A DNA stretch of 32,842 nt from Bacteroidota bacterium (GCA_009908855.1 JAAAOM010000039.1:1-32842), one strand, 5' to 3'; positions 14,546 to 23,100 are shown, numbered from the stretch's first letter. Notes: a model not told the origin generated them from the letters alone. Numbers and translations are program-made.

Positions 14546-15991
14546 TTATTGATTTTCCAATGCTTCGATTCGTTCCTTCAGCGCTTCGTTCTCAGCTTTT
14601 AATTCCTTTAATGCATTAATCACGGCAACATTCAATGCATGCATGTTGAAGTTCAAATAGCCGTCTTCGCCTTCTTCAACGGCTTCCGGAAAAACTTTTT
14701 GCACTTCTTGCGCTGAAAAACCTATGTATTCCTCATCAGTGGGAAGGCCGCGGGCATTGTCTTTTTTATAGCTATATTCAATTGGTTCCAGTTGTTCTAT
14801 CTCTTCAATTCCTTTCTTATAATCGCCATGTACATTTTTCAGGCGGATATCCGAACTGTTACTCCAGGAGCCTCCGCCGGGCTTTCCGGCTGTACCATTT
14901 ACCTCCAACTTGTAAGAGGGTGTTCCCAATAGGTCTATACCTACTGATCCACCGACCGGTTGCAGTATCAGGTCATTATTCCCCGCGTAAGTACCAATCT
15001 CAAAAGTAGCGTCGGTTGGCGTACCGTTGTACTCCCATTTCACAAATCCTTTGTAGTCGGTGTCTTGTCCTACATAGAGATAACTGCGGGCTGAACCATT
15101 ACTGATGGAAATATCAGTCGCCTGGTCAAATCCTATATCCTGGTCACCTATAATTAGTTCGGTACGGTCTGCAGACCCTTCAATATGCAGAGATGATTCG
15201 GGATTCGAATTGCCAATGCCAACCAAGCCATCGGAAGTAATTCGCATTTTTTCATCATAACCATTATTGCCGAAGGTAATATCTCCTTCTTCCCGATTTA
15301 CCAACTGTAAATCAGGATTAGCTCCGTCGGTAAGGCCTATTTGAGCGCCATCCGACGAACTTGAATCTGAATCGGCAGTTATAAAGAATATTGATGACCC
15401 TCTGCCTGAAATGGGTTGGTATAATGCTGCACGATACCATGTATTACTTAAATTATCGATGCCTAAATGTAATTTGCCATCAATACGTGTATTCCCATCA
15501 ACATGCAAGGGTTGTTGCGGTGTATTGGTGCCAATGCCAACATTTCCGCCTTCGTAATAGGTATGGCTTTCATTGGCGCTCCATACGACATTTTCGGCGG
15601 TAGAGGAATGCAAAGCGTAGGGAACAGATAAGAGTTGAGAGGTGCCAATATGGGTGTAATCACTACCACCATCGGCATCCATTTCAATTTTCATAAAGTA
15701 GGTATTACTGCCCCAGCTTATGGCCGTGAAGTCGTCGCTTGTGGTGCCATCGCCAATTTGCAGGGATACATGCCCCTGGCTGTTGGTGGTGGCTGTGTGC
15801 ATTTCGGAATATACGGGTGTGCCCGTTTCCGAACCTTCTAATATACTTATTTGAAATGCAACCGAACCGCTTGCTATGGGTTCTCCGCTATTATCGCGTA
15901 CGACTGCCTGGTATTTAAAGCTTTGTGGTGCTTGTGCCAGTATTGATGCAGTCATCAATACGGAAACTATTAGTGTAAATATTGTTCTCAT
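14546..15991 (-). CDS. Secreted tail-fibre-like protein with S74 intramolecular chaperone/autoprotease domain
   Basis: This 481-residue protein has a signal peptide ending ILAQ at residue 19, then an N-terminal beta-sandwich region typical of Bacteroidota surface proteins (PQSFKYQAVVRDNSGEPI). A long fibre-like middle repeats the motif NVGIGTNTPQQPLHVDG and VGIGNSNPESSLHIEG. The last 110 residues are a peptidase S74 (endosialidase chaperone) domain starting at SSDIRLKNVHGDYKKGIEEI, with EYIGFSAQEVQKVFPEAV and a C-terminal coiled coil KELKAENEALKERIEALE. S74 domains trimerise the fibre and cut themselves off at the Ser of the SDxRLK motif. No phage genes are nearby, so this is a chromosomal surface fibre. 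The next gene, 30 bases upstream, is a T9SS cargo. Confidence 0.87.
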   Translation of the reverse strand: MRTIFTLIVSVLMTASILAQAPQSFKYQAVVRDNSGEPIASGSVAFQISILEGSETGTPVYSEMHTATTNSQGHVSLQIGDGTTSDDFTAISWGSNTYFMKIEMDADGGSDYTHIGTSQLLSVPYALHSSTAENVVWSANESHTYYEGGNVGIGTNTPQQPLHVDGNTRIDGKLHLGIDNLSNTWYRAALYQPISGRGSSIFFITADSDSSSSDGAQIGLTDGANPDLQLVNREEGDITFGNNGYDEKMRITSDGLVGIGNSNPESSLHIEGSADRTELIIGDQDIGFDQATDISISNGSARSYLYVGQDTDYKGFVKWEYNGTPTDATFEIGTYAGNNDLILQPVGGSVGIDLLGTPSYKLEVNGTAGKPGGGSWSNSSDIRLKNVHGDYKKGIEEIEQLEPIEYSYKKDNARGLPTDEEYIGFSAQEVQKVFPEAVEEGEDGYLNFNMHALNVAVINALKELKAENEALKERIEALENQ

Positions 15992-16021
15992 TTTTAGTTA
16001 TTTTAATTGGTTTTGAATCTG

Positions 16022-16507
16022 TTATTCTTTAATGATTTTGGTGGACTGAATTAACCGGTTGTTTTGGTTGTACATTTTTAGAATGTAAATAGCCGGTGGT
16101 AAATGCTTCAGGTTCATTTTAAAGGTTTCTTGCTGATAGGAGCGCTGAAGTACTTTTTCACCTTCGGTATTAAACAGAACTGCCTGTAATTCAACTGATT
16201 TTGGTGAAACATAATCAACCTGAATATAATCGCTTGCGGGAACCGGATATACCCGTATCGATTCCTTTGACGTTAATTGGGTGTTCACCGGTTCCACTTC
16301 ATAACGGTGTTGATTAAACCCCTGACTTAAAGTAAGGTCATCATTTGAATAGGCTTCCGTCATTACCTCACCGAGTGTCCAGCTAATTTGTGCAGCTGCA
16401 TTTTCATGAGCAGCGCCGGCATTGGAGACGACAGTGGGTGATAAGGTTTGCATAAATGCCACCTGACCAATAGCCATTATGACAAGAAAAAGAAATGTTT
16501 TTTTCAT
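16022..16507 (-). CDS. Small T9SS type A sorting-domain protein
   Basis: This 161-residue protein has a signal peptide (residues 1-19, ending AFMQ), a short domain of about 60 residues (ISWTLGEVMTEAYS, then LTLSQGFNQH), and a C-terminal type A sorting domain of about 80 residues. The sorting domain shows its hallmarks: IRVYPVPASDYIQVDY, LFNTEGEKVLQ and LKHLPPAIYILKMYN, ending in STKIIKE. The Por/type IX machinery should take it across the outer membrane and remove the tail. The N-terminal segment LGEV..L.QGF is a common arrangement in short cargo whose function is unknown. It sits upstream of the S74 fibre gene in the same direction with a 30-base spacer, so the two may be exported as a pair. 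Confidence 0.87.
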   Translation of the reverse strand: MKKTFLFLVIMAIGQVAFMQTLSPTVVSNAGAAHENAAAQISWTLGEVMTEAYSNDDLTLSQGFNQHRYEVEPVNTQLTSKESIRVYPVPASDYIQVDYVSPKSVELQAVLFNTEGEKVLQRSYQQETFKMNLKHLPPAIYILKMYNQNNRLIQSTKIIKE

Positions 16508-16849
16508 AATTGTGGTGTTTATTGGTTCGTTAATAAAACTGGTGTACCGACAATGTAATGGGGGAATTGTTAAATTGTTTTGAGCTTGCTTTGACGAATG
16601 GAGGTTATGGATTGATGAAAGTTTATTAAGACCTTACGAAGCAGCATCGGATTTTTATAAGGAGTATACCGGGATAATTGTTGTATAACAATATCCTATT
16701 GAACAATTTGAGTTAAGTAGTTTTTGCATTAAAACATCCGGAAACAAGCTTTTGAAAAAGTAGATATTAGGTTATTAAATAAAAAAGCGGATTTACAACC
16801 ATGTTGTAAATCCGCTTTGGGTTAAAGATAAAGGGTAGTAGAAAAAATC
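16508..16849. other. Intergenic gap with a short protein-like fragment
   Basis: Apart from the htpG terminator, the 342-base gap has no gene. One plus-strand frame (16584-16688) is open for 34 codons without a start codon and reads like protein (EWRLWIDESLLRPYEAASDF). It could be a decayed gene end or chance. I do not assign a family. Confidence 0.3.
16781..16818 (-). terminator. Rho-independent terminator of htpG
   Basis: A perfect 16-bp stem (16784-16799 with 16803-16818) closes a 3-base loop. On the minus strand it is followed by a run of T (the AAAAAA at 16781-16786 on the plus strand). It lies 32 bases after the htpG stop. Confidence 0.93.
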
Positions 16850-18898
16850 CTACATAAGGTCTACACTGCGTTTAATAAATTTATTTAATTCTTCTCCTTT
16901 TAGCATGTTATTGGATAACAGGGCGAGGTCAATCAGCTGTTTTACCAATGGTGTTTCATTACCGAATTTGGTAAGTGCTTCATTCTTTTTGTTTTCAATG
17001 TCGGATATTTGCTTGCTTAGCTCTTCCAGCTTATCCTTGTCCTCCTGCGATATTTCTTCGTCCTTTTTATTCTCACGGGCTTTTTCCAATTCGGCTTTTG
17101 AATCTTGCAGCGGCTTTAATTCATCCTTAATAGCCGATACATCTTTACCCACTTTTTCTTCTTTTTCTTTACAAATGCGCTGAACCAATTCGTGGTTGGC
17201 ATTTACCACCAGGTTGTATGAATCGGGCAGCTCGCCATAAAAGCCCATACCTCCGCCACCTGATTCGGCCATTTCTTTCATCCGTCGCATAAACTCACTT
17301 TGCGTAATGATAACAGGATGTGTATTTTCCTGCATGGCCTCGAAGGTTACTTCGTAGTGCGCCTGGCCCGGAAGCTGACTTTTGAATACCGGTTTCAGGT
17401 CTTCCTGCTCTTCTTCGGATAATTTCGATTCTATTTTTTCATCTTTCTGAATTAGTTTTTCGACCACATCCGAGTCAACACGTACAAAGCGGGAGTCCTT
17501 AAATTTCTGTTCCAGGGTATTTACAAAATGCGAATCCAATTGACCGTCTAACATCAATACATCATAACCTTTGCCTTTGGCAGCTTCAATAAATGTGTAC
17601 TGCTTGTCTTTATCGTTGGTGTACAGATAGATAAGCTGTTTATTTTTATCCGTCTGATTTTCTTTGATATGATTTTGGTATTCCTCGAAAGTGAAATAGT
17701 TGCCATCGGTATTTTTGAACAGGGCAAATTTTTCAGCTCTTTCGTAAAATTTCTCTTCTGTAAGCATACCGTAGGTAATAAATAATCGCAGGTGATCCCA
17801 TTTTTGCTCGTATTGTTCCCGTTCGTTTTTAAATATTTCTTGCAAACGGTCGGCTACTTTTTTGGTAATATGATTGGATATCTTTTTTACATTTGAGTCA
17901 CTTTGTAAATAACTCCTTGATACATTTAAGGGTATATCCGGACTGTCTAACACACCATGTAACAGGGTTAGGAACTCCGGAACGATACCTTCAACCGAGT
18001 CGGTTACAAATACCTGGTTGCAGAACAGTTGAATTTTATTCTTCTGTATCTCAATATTGTTTTTAATTCGCGGGAAGTACAGAATACCGGTTAAATTGAA
18101 CGGATAATCCACGTTCAGGTGGATGTGGAACAATGGGTCTTCTGCATGCGGATATAATTCCTTGTAAAAATGCTGGTAATCTTCTTCTTTTAAATCAGCT
18201 GGTTTTTGCGTCCATATCGGATTTGGGTTGTTGATGATTTTGTCCTTGTCAGTATCAACATATTTATCTTCTTTCCATTCCTGTTCTTTTCCAAAGGCAA
18301 TTGGGACGGGAAGAAATTTACAGTATTTATTAAGTAATTCATTGATACGGCTTTCATTGGCAAATTCTTCCGATTCTTTGTCTAAATGCAATATAATTTC
18401 GGTTCCACGGTCTTTCTTATCCAGCTCGTTCAGTGTGAATTCGGGTGTCCCTTTACAATTCCAGTGCACTCCTTTGGCATCTTCCTGATACGACTTGGTA
18501 ATCAGGTCTACCTCTTTTGCAACCATAAAGGCCGAGTAAAAACCCAGTCCGAAATGCCCGATTATTCCGCTGGCCTGGTCTTTATATTTATCCAGAAAAT
18601 CATTTACACTTGAAAAGGCAATTTCATTGATGTATTTGTTCACCTCATCGGCTGTCATTCCTATTCCCCGATCGGTAATTTTAATTGTTTTCTTTTTTTC
18701 ATCCACTTCAACTTTAATGGTCAGATCACCGGTTTCACCCTTAAAATCACCCACCCGGGCCATGGTATTTAATTTTTGGGTCGCATCAACGGCGTTGGAA
18801 ATAAGTTCACGCAAGAATATCTCATGATCGGAGTAAAGAAATTTTTTAATGATCGGGAAAATGTTATCTGTGGTAACACCTATCTTACCTGTTTGCAT
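16850..18898 (-). CDS. htpG: Chaperone HtpG (bacterial Hsp90)
   Basis: This 682-residue protein has the GHKL ATPase domain first: FLRELISNAVDATQKL binds Mg-ATP through Glu and Asn, ITDRGIGMTADEVNKYI follows, and GHFGLGFYSAFMV is the glycine-rich lid. The middle domain has FPRIKNNIEIQKNKIQLFCN, then SPDIPLNVSRSYLQ with the ATP-sensing Arg. The C-terminal dimerisation domain ends the protein. Compared with E. coli HtpG (about 624 residues), it carries about 60 extra residues near 595-655, rich in Lys and Glu and probably coiled-coil. Bacteroides HtpG proteins have similar length, so this is a lineage trait. It is a single gene ended by a strong terminator. No heat-shock operator could be seen upstream. 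Confidence 0.97.
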   Translation of the reverse strand: MQTGKIGVTTDNIFPIIKKFLYSDHEIFLRELISNAVDATQKLNTMARVGDFKGETGDLTIKVEVDEKKKTIKITDRGIGMTADEVNKYINEIAFSSVNDFLDKYKDQASGIIGHFGLGFYSAFMVAKEVDLITKSYQEDAKGVHWNCKGTPEFTLNELDKKDRGTEIILHLDKESEEFANESRINELLNKYCKFLPVPIAFGKEQEWKEDKYVDTDKDKIINNPNPIWTQKPADLKEEDYQHFYKELYPHAEDPLFHIHLNVDYPFNLTGILYFPRIKNNIEIQKNKIQLFCNQVFVTDSVEGIVPEFLTLLHGVLDSPDIPLNVSRSYLQSDSNVKKISNHITKKVADRLQEIFKNEREQYEQKWDHLRLFITYGMLTEEKFYERAEKFALFKNTDGNYFTFEEYQNHIKENQTDKNKQLIYLYTNDKDKQYTFIEAAKGKGYDVLMLDGQLDSHFVNTLEQKFKDSRFVRVDSDVVEKLIQKDEKIESKLSEEEQEDLKPVFKSQLPGQAHYEVTFEAMQENTHPVIITQSEFMRRMKEMAESGGGGMGFYGELPDSYNLVVNANHELVQRICKEKEEKVGKDVSAIKDELKPLQDSKAELEKARENKKDEEISQEDKDKLEELSKQISDIENKKNEALTKFGNETPLVKQLIDLALLSNNMLKGEELNKFIKRSVDLM

Positions 18899-19018
18899 AA
18901 TTTTATATTTTTAATTTAACATTTTAAGCCATGCCATTGGTTATCAAACCCAATGCCAGCATATTAAATTATGTCATTTAGACAGGTATGCACCATGTAT
19001 GGGTAAATAATGTCAGTT

Positions 19019-19861
19019 TTAGCGATTGCGGGCATCTACATCCGATCGATGCATCCAAAGATTGTCTTCAAATTCAAAGCCATCATAAGAAGAATCGGGT
19101 CCGTAAAACTGGTAATTACCTTCCATACCAGGTTCAAAGGGAGCCAGATGATCAAAAGTGATCATTTTCAGGTTATCGTTGTATGTAAGGGCCATAGACA
19201 CGCGGGATGAATATTCGAACAATACCCGGTATTGTTTTTTGTTTTTATATACAAACATGGGCGCTCCGATTATTGGTTGATTATCCAAAAAAATTAGAAT
19301 ATCAATAATTTTATAGGACGATAGAATATCATTGAAATCATAACCGAGCAGGGTATATATTTTTTCGCCTTTTATTTTTTCTTCTACTATTTCGTAATAC
19401 AAGGCTCCATACCAATTGCCGGGTGTATATTCTTTAAACAGGCGGGGCTTGCCTGATATTTCCTGGTCCTGTAGTTGATACAGGTAAGTGGTGTCTTCTT
19501 TTTTATCATACCGTTGTATGTATCCGAAGTATTTATGTTCACCAAATCTCAGGGGTACATTCCATGTATAAATTTTTAATAATTCATCATTTGATAGTAG
19601 TCGGCCAACATTCTTCAGGGTGTCAAACGGATAATGAAAGGAGGCATGATGATTTAGTGCCTGGTCGAATATTGTCAGAATTTGCTTGTTGAGGTTTAAT
19701 CGAGTATCAGCGTTTTCAACTGATTTAAGGGAATCAAAGTAATGCAGCAGTTTTATTTCATGCTTTTGCAGGATTGCTAAATCAGCACTGTCAATATCCT
19801 GGGCAAATATACCTGTAGCACACATAATGCATATGCCGGCTAAAATGAATTTCCTGATCAT
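19019..19861 (-). CDS. Exported protein of unknown function, Bacteroidota type
   Basis: This 280-residue protein has a signal peptide ending IFAQ at about residue 21. I recognise no domain. After a helical region to about residue 90 comes a strand-rich part with several aromatic clusters (WNVPLRFGEHKYFGYIQRYD, NWYGALYYEIVEE, YTLLGYDFND). A closing segment follows (APFEPGMEGNYQFYGPDSSYDGF). Similar proteins occur in Bacteroidales, always uncharacterised as far as I know. It follows the LytTR regulator gene by 36 bases on the same strand and ends a two-gene unit, so it may be a target or accessory of that regulator. That is inference. Confidence 0.65.
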   Translation of the reverse strand: MIRKFILAGICIMCATGIFAQDIDSADLAILQKHEIKLLHYFDSLKSVENADTRLNLNKQILTIFDQALNHHASFHYPFDTLKNVGRLLSNDELLKIYTWNVPLRFGEHKYFGYIQRYDKKEDTTYLYQLQDQEISGKPRLFKEYTPGNWYGALYYEIVEEKIKGEKIYTLLGYDFNDILSSYKIIDILIFLDNQPIIGAPMFVYKNKKQYRVLFEYSSRVSMALTYNDNLKMITFDHLAPFEPGMEGNYQFYGPDSSYDGFEFEDNLWMHRSDVDARNR

Positions 19862-19897
19862 AACGCCATGTAGACTTGATGGGATGTTGGAACTGAA

Positions 19898-20602
19898 TTA
19901 TTTTATCATCAAATTGATATCGCCCATTAATTTATCCTTGTATGATTTACCAATGGGGATGGTTTTGTTTCCTTCTTTTGTTTTGATGATTACCGAATTG
20001 TCTTCAATGACATTTATACTGCTGGTATTTACAATGTAAGACCTGTGTACCCTTGAGAATTTAGTATTGGGCAGTTTGTTTTCTATGGCCTTCATGGTAA
20101 AATGGATGGTATATTTATCATCATACGTATTAAAAATAACATAATTTTCCAAGGCTTCAACCCACAAAATGTCCTGGTATTTTAAGCGGACCAGTGCGGA
20201 GTTTTTCTTAATGAATATCTCATCGCCTTTCGTGTTAACCTTGTTTTTTTGAAATCTTTCAGTTGCCTTGGTGATGGCTTTATAAAACCGGCTATAAGAT
20301 ATTGGTTTTAGTAAATAATCGGTTACATCATAATTAAATGCATCCAGTGCATACTTTCCTTTCGATGAGATAATGATAATTTGCGGAGGATTTTTAAGCG
20401 AATCCAAAAAATCTATCCCACTCATTTCAGGCATTTCAATATCCAGGAATATCAGGTCTATATCGTCTTCTTTTTCGAAAATATTGATGGCGTCAACAGC
20501 ATTTTCGAAGGAGTATAATAGGTTCAGGGTATCCGTTCGCTTCACGAACTCTTCCACAATCCTGCGGGAAAGTTTGTCATCATCAATGATAATACAGTTC
20601 AT
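19898..20602 (-). CDS. LytTR-family response regulator
   Basis: This 234-residue protein has a receiver domain (residues 1-120) with the acidic pair IIDDD, phosphoacceptor Asp54 in LIFLDIEMPEMSG, Ser/Thr in IIISSKG and Lys in YLLKPISYSRFY. A LytTR DNA-binding domain (about 130-230) follows, with IFIKKNSALVRLKYQDILW and VHRSYIVNTSSINVI. LytTR regulators bind direct repeats upstream of their target promoters and usually answer to a membrane histidine kinase of the LytS/His_kinase type. No kinase lies in the window. It is followed by an exported protein of unknown function in the same direction, which may be co-regulated. Confidence 0.92.
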   Translation of the reverse strand: MNCIIIDDDKLSRRIVEEFVKRTDTLNLLYSFENAVDAINIFEKEDDIDLIFLDIEMPEMSGIDFLDSLKNPPQIIIISSKGKYALDAFNYDVTDYLLKPISYSRFYKAITKATERFQKNKVNTKGDEIFIKKNSALVRLKYQDILWVEALENYVIFNTYDDKYTIHFTMKAIENKLPNTKFSRVHRSYIVNTSSINVIEDNSVIIKTKEGNKTIPIGKSYKDKLMGDINLMIK

Positions 20603-20656
20603 ACGCTATTTAGTCAATCAGATAAGTAGGTTTATCCATTAATTTATATACTTTGT

Positions 20657-20664
20657 CAAATGTA
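20657..20664 (-). promoter_or_regulatory. Candidate -7 element of the LytTR regulator gene
   Basis: On the minus strand this site reads TACATTTG, an exact TAnnTTTG match 55 bases before the LytTR start. I found no good -33 TTTG at the right spacing, so confidence is limited. Confidence 0.45.
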
Positions 20665-20700
20665 TTAAAAAAATCATAAAAATTATAATGCATCCAGAAT

Positions 20701-21384
20701 TTACTCATTATTTGATTTTTCATGCGCAGCATTGAATTTGTCAATAATGAGGGATGCGTTTTTAATGGTGCTTTTTAGCCAGGCTAATTTTATTTGTTGC
20801 TTTTCAGCCAATGTTAATTCCCGGTTGATATTTTTTTCAGTTAGTTTAAACGTAAGGAATTGAAGAATGATAGCTGCTGATACCGATATATTTAAACTTT
20901 CTGTAAATCCATACATGGGAATTTTCAGAAATTCATCGGCGTGTTGAAGTGCATCGTTTGATAATCCGTTTAATTCGTTTCCGAACAACAGGGCAGTTTT
21001 ACCTTTGCTTATATCAAATTCGCTTAACAGGCAGGTCTGTTTGTGCGGGGAGGTGGCAACTATTCGGTACCCTTTTTCTTTAAGGTTATTCAGTGCAGCC
21101 AGGGTATTATTCTGTTGGGTATTATATTGGGTCAGGCTTATCCATTTATCTGATCCCAGTGTAACATCCGGATTGAGCCTGTATTCGTTTTTATTTTCAA
21201 CAATATGTATGTCCTGAATACCGAAACAGTCGCAGCTTCGTATTACTGCACTGGCGTTCTGAGGTTGATAGATATCCTCGAGCACCACGGTAATATAGCG
21301 GGTACGAAAGGCCAGTATTTCATCGAAAAGTTGTTTGCGCCCGGGAGTAATAAAAGATTCAAGGTATGTTATTAATTGGTCCAT
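20701..21384 (-). CDS. trmH: TrmH-type tRNA/rRNA 2'-O-methyltransferase (SpoU family)
   Basis: This 227-residue protein has the SPOUT knot motifs: NASAVIRSCDCFGIQDIHIV (motif 1 with the catalytic Arg), LLFGNELNGLS (motif 2) and IPMYGFTESLNISVSAAI (motif 3, where SAM binds). A charged C-terminal helix follows. The length and the N-terminal segment TPGRKQLFDEILAFR resemble TrmH, which methylates G18 of tRNA at the ribose. The N-terminal RNA-binding domain of RlmB is absent, which favours tRNA over 23S rRNA. It lies upstream of LytTR on the same strand with its own gap of 98 bases. Confidence 0.85.
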   Translation of the reverse strand: MDQLITYLESFITPGRKQLFDEILAFRTRYITVVLEDIYQPQNASAVIRSCDCFGIQDIHIVENKNEYRLNPDVTLGSDKWISLTQYNTQQNNTLAALNNLKEKGYRIVATSPHKQTCLLSEFDISKGKTALLFGNELNGLSNDALQHADEFLKIPMYGFTESLNISVSAAIILQFLTFKLTEKNINRELTLAEKQQIKLAWLKSTIKNASLIIDKFNAAHEKSNNE

Positions 21385-21410
21385 TGGACTGAATTACGCA
21401 GGTTAAGAGC

Positions 21411-21436
21411 AAAAAAAAGGGAGCAAAATTGCTCCC
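21411..21436 (-). terminator. Rho-independent terminator of the HU gene
   Basis: GGGAGCAA at 21419-21426 pairs with TTGCTCCC at 21429-21436. On the minus strand the stem is followed by eight T residues (A-run at 21411-21418). It lies 27 bases after the HU stop codon. Confidence 0.9.
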
Positions 21437-21462
21437 TGCTTGTTCATAATATTTACAAAATT

Positions 21463-21735
21463 TTATTGAACAGCATCTGCCAATTCGCTACCTGCTTTAA
21501 ACTTAACTACTTTTTTAGCCGGAATAGTGATTTCTTTTCCTGTTTGTGGGTTACGGCCAGTTCTCTGGCTTCTCTTAGAAACAGCAAACGAACCAAATCC
21601 AACAAGCGCAACACGATCTCCTTTTTTCAAAGATTTAGTTGTAGCAGAAATAAAGGCGTCTAATGCCTTTTTAGCATCAGCTTTAGTTAGGCCAGCGTCG
21701 GCAGCAATTGCATCAATTAATTGAGCTTTGTTCAT
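21463..21735 (-). CDS. HU-family DNA-binding protein
   Basis: This 90-residue protein has the full-length HU/IHF fold: N-terminal helices [20 protein letters not shown], the [20 protein letters not shown] region that forms the DNA-binding arm with its conserved Arg-Asn-Pro tip, and the closing helix [13 protein letters not shown]. It acts as a homodimer that bends DNA and packs the nucleoid. It is expressed alone from a good promoter (21787-21817) and ends at a strong terminator, which fits a highly expressed housekeeping gene. IHF is less likely because the N-terminal motif is of the HU type. Confidence 0.96.
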   Translation of the reverse strand: MNKAQLIDAIAADAGLTKADAKKALDAFISATTKSLKKGDRVALVGFGSFAVSKRSQRTGRNPQTGKEITIPAKKVVKFKAGSELADAVQ

Positions 21736-21786
21736 AATAAAAATTTTTTGGGTTAGTAAAATATTTCCAATACGTCAAATCATATA

Positions 21787-21817
21787 CAAATATAGATTAA
21801 TTCTGAAGTTTAGCAAA
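21787..21817 (-). promoter_or_regulatory. Bacteroidota-type promoter of the HU gene
   Basis: On the minus strand a TTTG -33 element (21814-21817) and a TATATTTG -7 element (21787-21794) are separated by 19 bases. This is the consensus spacing for the primary Bacteroidota sigma factor. Initiation about 6 bases further on would leave a 5' leader of about 45 bases before the HU ATG. This is the best-formed promoter in the window. Confidence 0.75.
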
Positions 21818-22107
21818 TTTAACCAGCTAAAATTGGGCGTAACAGAAGGAAAATGCAATTAAAATTGTTAACAACTCCTATTATAATCAGGAAATCATTA
21901 TTTATTTCAAAATCAGATGTATAACTATAACAAACAGATAATCAAATAGATACGCAATTAAACTTGTTTATTGCTTTAAGTCAGTATTTTAAATACGAAT
22001 TGCTTTTGAAATTTCTGAAATTTGTTAATATTTTTTTCTGAAACTTACATTTTCTCTAACATTTCATGATTTTGGAGGGATGGATTTCTAAAATCAAAAA
22101 TAATTTA
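21818..22107. other. A+T-rich intergenic gap between HU and tRNA-Ser
   Basis: Nothing gene-like is seen in either strand here. The DNA is about 70-75% A+T with frequent stop codons in all frames. It holds only the upstream regions of the divergent HU and tRNA-Ser promoters. Confidence 0.6.
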
Positions 22108-22115
22108 TACTTTTG
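22108..22115 (+). promoter_or_regulatory. Candidate -7 element of tRNA-Ser
   Basis: TACTTTTG matches TAnnTTTG and lies six bases before the first base of the tRNA, the distance expected for a stable-RNA promoter. No -33 TTTG is present at the usual spacing. Confidence 0.55.
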
Positions 22116-22120
22116 CCGCC

Positions 22121-22206
22121 GGAGGAATGGCAGAGTGGTCGAATGCGGCGGTCTTGAAAACCGTTGACCGTTCCGCGGTCCGGGGGTTCGAATCCCTCTT
22201 CCTCCG
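22121..22206 (+). tRNA. tRNA-Ser (anticodon UGA)
   Basis: The 86-base sequence folds as a class II tRNA. Acceptor arms GGAGGAA (22121-22127) and TTCCTCC (22199-22205) pair fully, with G as discriminator at 22206. The anticodon loop CTTGAAA at 22153-22159 sits on a 5-bp stem, giving TGA at 22155-22157. A long variable arm follows, then the T-loop GTTCGAATC. Class II shape and UGA together identify serine. The 3' CCA is not encoded. A strong hairpin terminator follows almost immediately. Confidence 0.96.
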
Positions 22207-22209
22207 CAT

Positions 22210-22242
22210 AAAAAACCCGCAGGTTTTACTTGCGGGTTTTTT
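22210..22242. terminator. Terminator after tRNA-Ser, probably bidirectional
   Basis: AAAAACCCGCA and TGCGGGTTTTT form an 11-bp stem around a loop of about 8 bases, followed by a T-run on the plus strand and an A-run on the left. It lies between the tRNA (plus strand) and the end of the GT-D gene (minus strand, 22250), so it can serve both. Confidence 0.9.
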
Positions 22243-22249
22243 GTTTATA

Positions 22250-23092
22250 TTAATTTTTACTTACAACATGGCGACGTATCAGGTATTTTATATCCTTCAA
22301 TACATATAGAATTTTTTGTTTCATCGATTTTTCGCGATAAGCCCGTGGTAATAAACGTTGTATACGATGCCCCAACAGTCTTATCCAGGTTCGGCTGGTT
22401 TTGCCATCAATGGGATCAATAATAGAGCCAATATCCAATAGTTGAACTTCTTTGTTTTCATACCACAGTCTTTTGGCGATTACATTGCTGGATACGCCGG
22501 CTGATACAATTACCATTTCACAATTGTCAATTTGTGCCATAACCTCGGGCCACCATAGTTCAATATTTTCATAAGCGTTTTTTAATGGGGTTTGAACATA
22601 ATAATCAATGTTGCCATATAGCTTCTCAGCAATGTGTTGTTGTGTACCGCCAATGAACATTTTTTTCCGGGGCCGGATATGTTTTTCAAAGAATTCATAG
22701 GTTTGTTGGGTGTGAAAAAGAGCCATGTAGGTGAAACAGGTCTGGCTTTCGAATACTTTTTTGTGCTTAATCAAATCATTATCCATTAAATAATGCAGCA
22801 TTTCATCATTCTGCGGATACTGTGAACATACGCCTTTTGAGCTTTTGCGTTCGACAGGCATATTTACCGATAATCCAATTAAATAATTAGGGTCGTCAAT
22901 CTGAAATGACTCAGTGAGTTCACGACTGAGCATTTTATTGGCTTGGTGATTACGATAGGAAATACCTTTCATAATCTCTATTTCACCATCACCAAAACGT
23001 ATGAAGTAAAGTTTTTTCTCCGTCGATAATTTTCGGGCAAGCAGATCGAAGGTTTCTTTGGCTGATTTTGAGCGTATGTTGTTATATTCCAT
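22250..23092 (-). CDS. GT-D fold glycosyltransferase (DUF1792 family)
   Basis: This 280-residue protein has the GT-D signature FIRFGDGEIEIMKG near residue 31, where the DGE metal/nucleotide site lies. Further conserved segments are MFIGGTQQHIAEKLYG, VIVSAGVSSNVIAKRLW and LLDIGSIIDPIDGKTSRTW. The first enzyme described in this family adds glucose during glycosylation of a streptococcal adhesin. Relatives act in capsule and O-antigen loci. It is the last gene of a minus-strand cluster behind an MsbA-like exporter (8-base gap) and a GtrB-like transferase. The expected role is transfer of a hexose to a growing surface glycan or glycolipid, with the acceptor unknown. The C-terminal 40 residues are basic and may touch the membrane. 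Confidence 0.83.
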   Translation of the reverse strand: MEYNNIRSKSAKETFDLLARKLSTEKKLYFIRFGDGEIEIMKGISYRNHQANKMLSRELTESFQIDDPNYLIGLSVNMPVERKSSKGVCSQYPQNDEMLHYLMDNDLIKHKKVFESQTCFTYMALFHTQQTYEFFEKHIRPRKKMFIGGTQQHIAEKLYGNIDYYVQTPLKNAYENIELWWPEVMAQIDNCEMVIVSAGVSSNVIAKRLWYENKEVQLLDIGSIIDPIDGKTSRTWIRLLGHRIQRLLPRAYREKSMKQKILYVLKDIKYLIRRHVVSKN

Positions 23093-23100
23093 GGTGTTAC

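Noticed and set aside
14546..15991. Prophage remnant, because of the tail-fibre-like S74 protein
   Set aside because: It has a signal peptide, and no other phage gene (integrase, capsid, terminase) is nearby. S74 domains also occur in chromosomal surface proteins.
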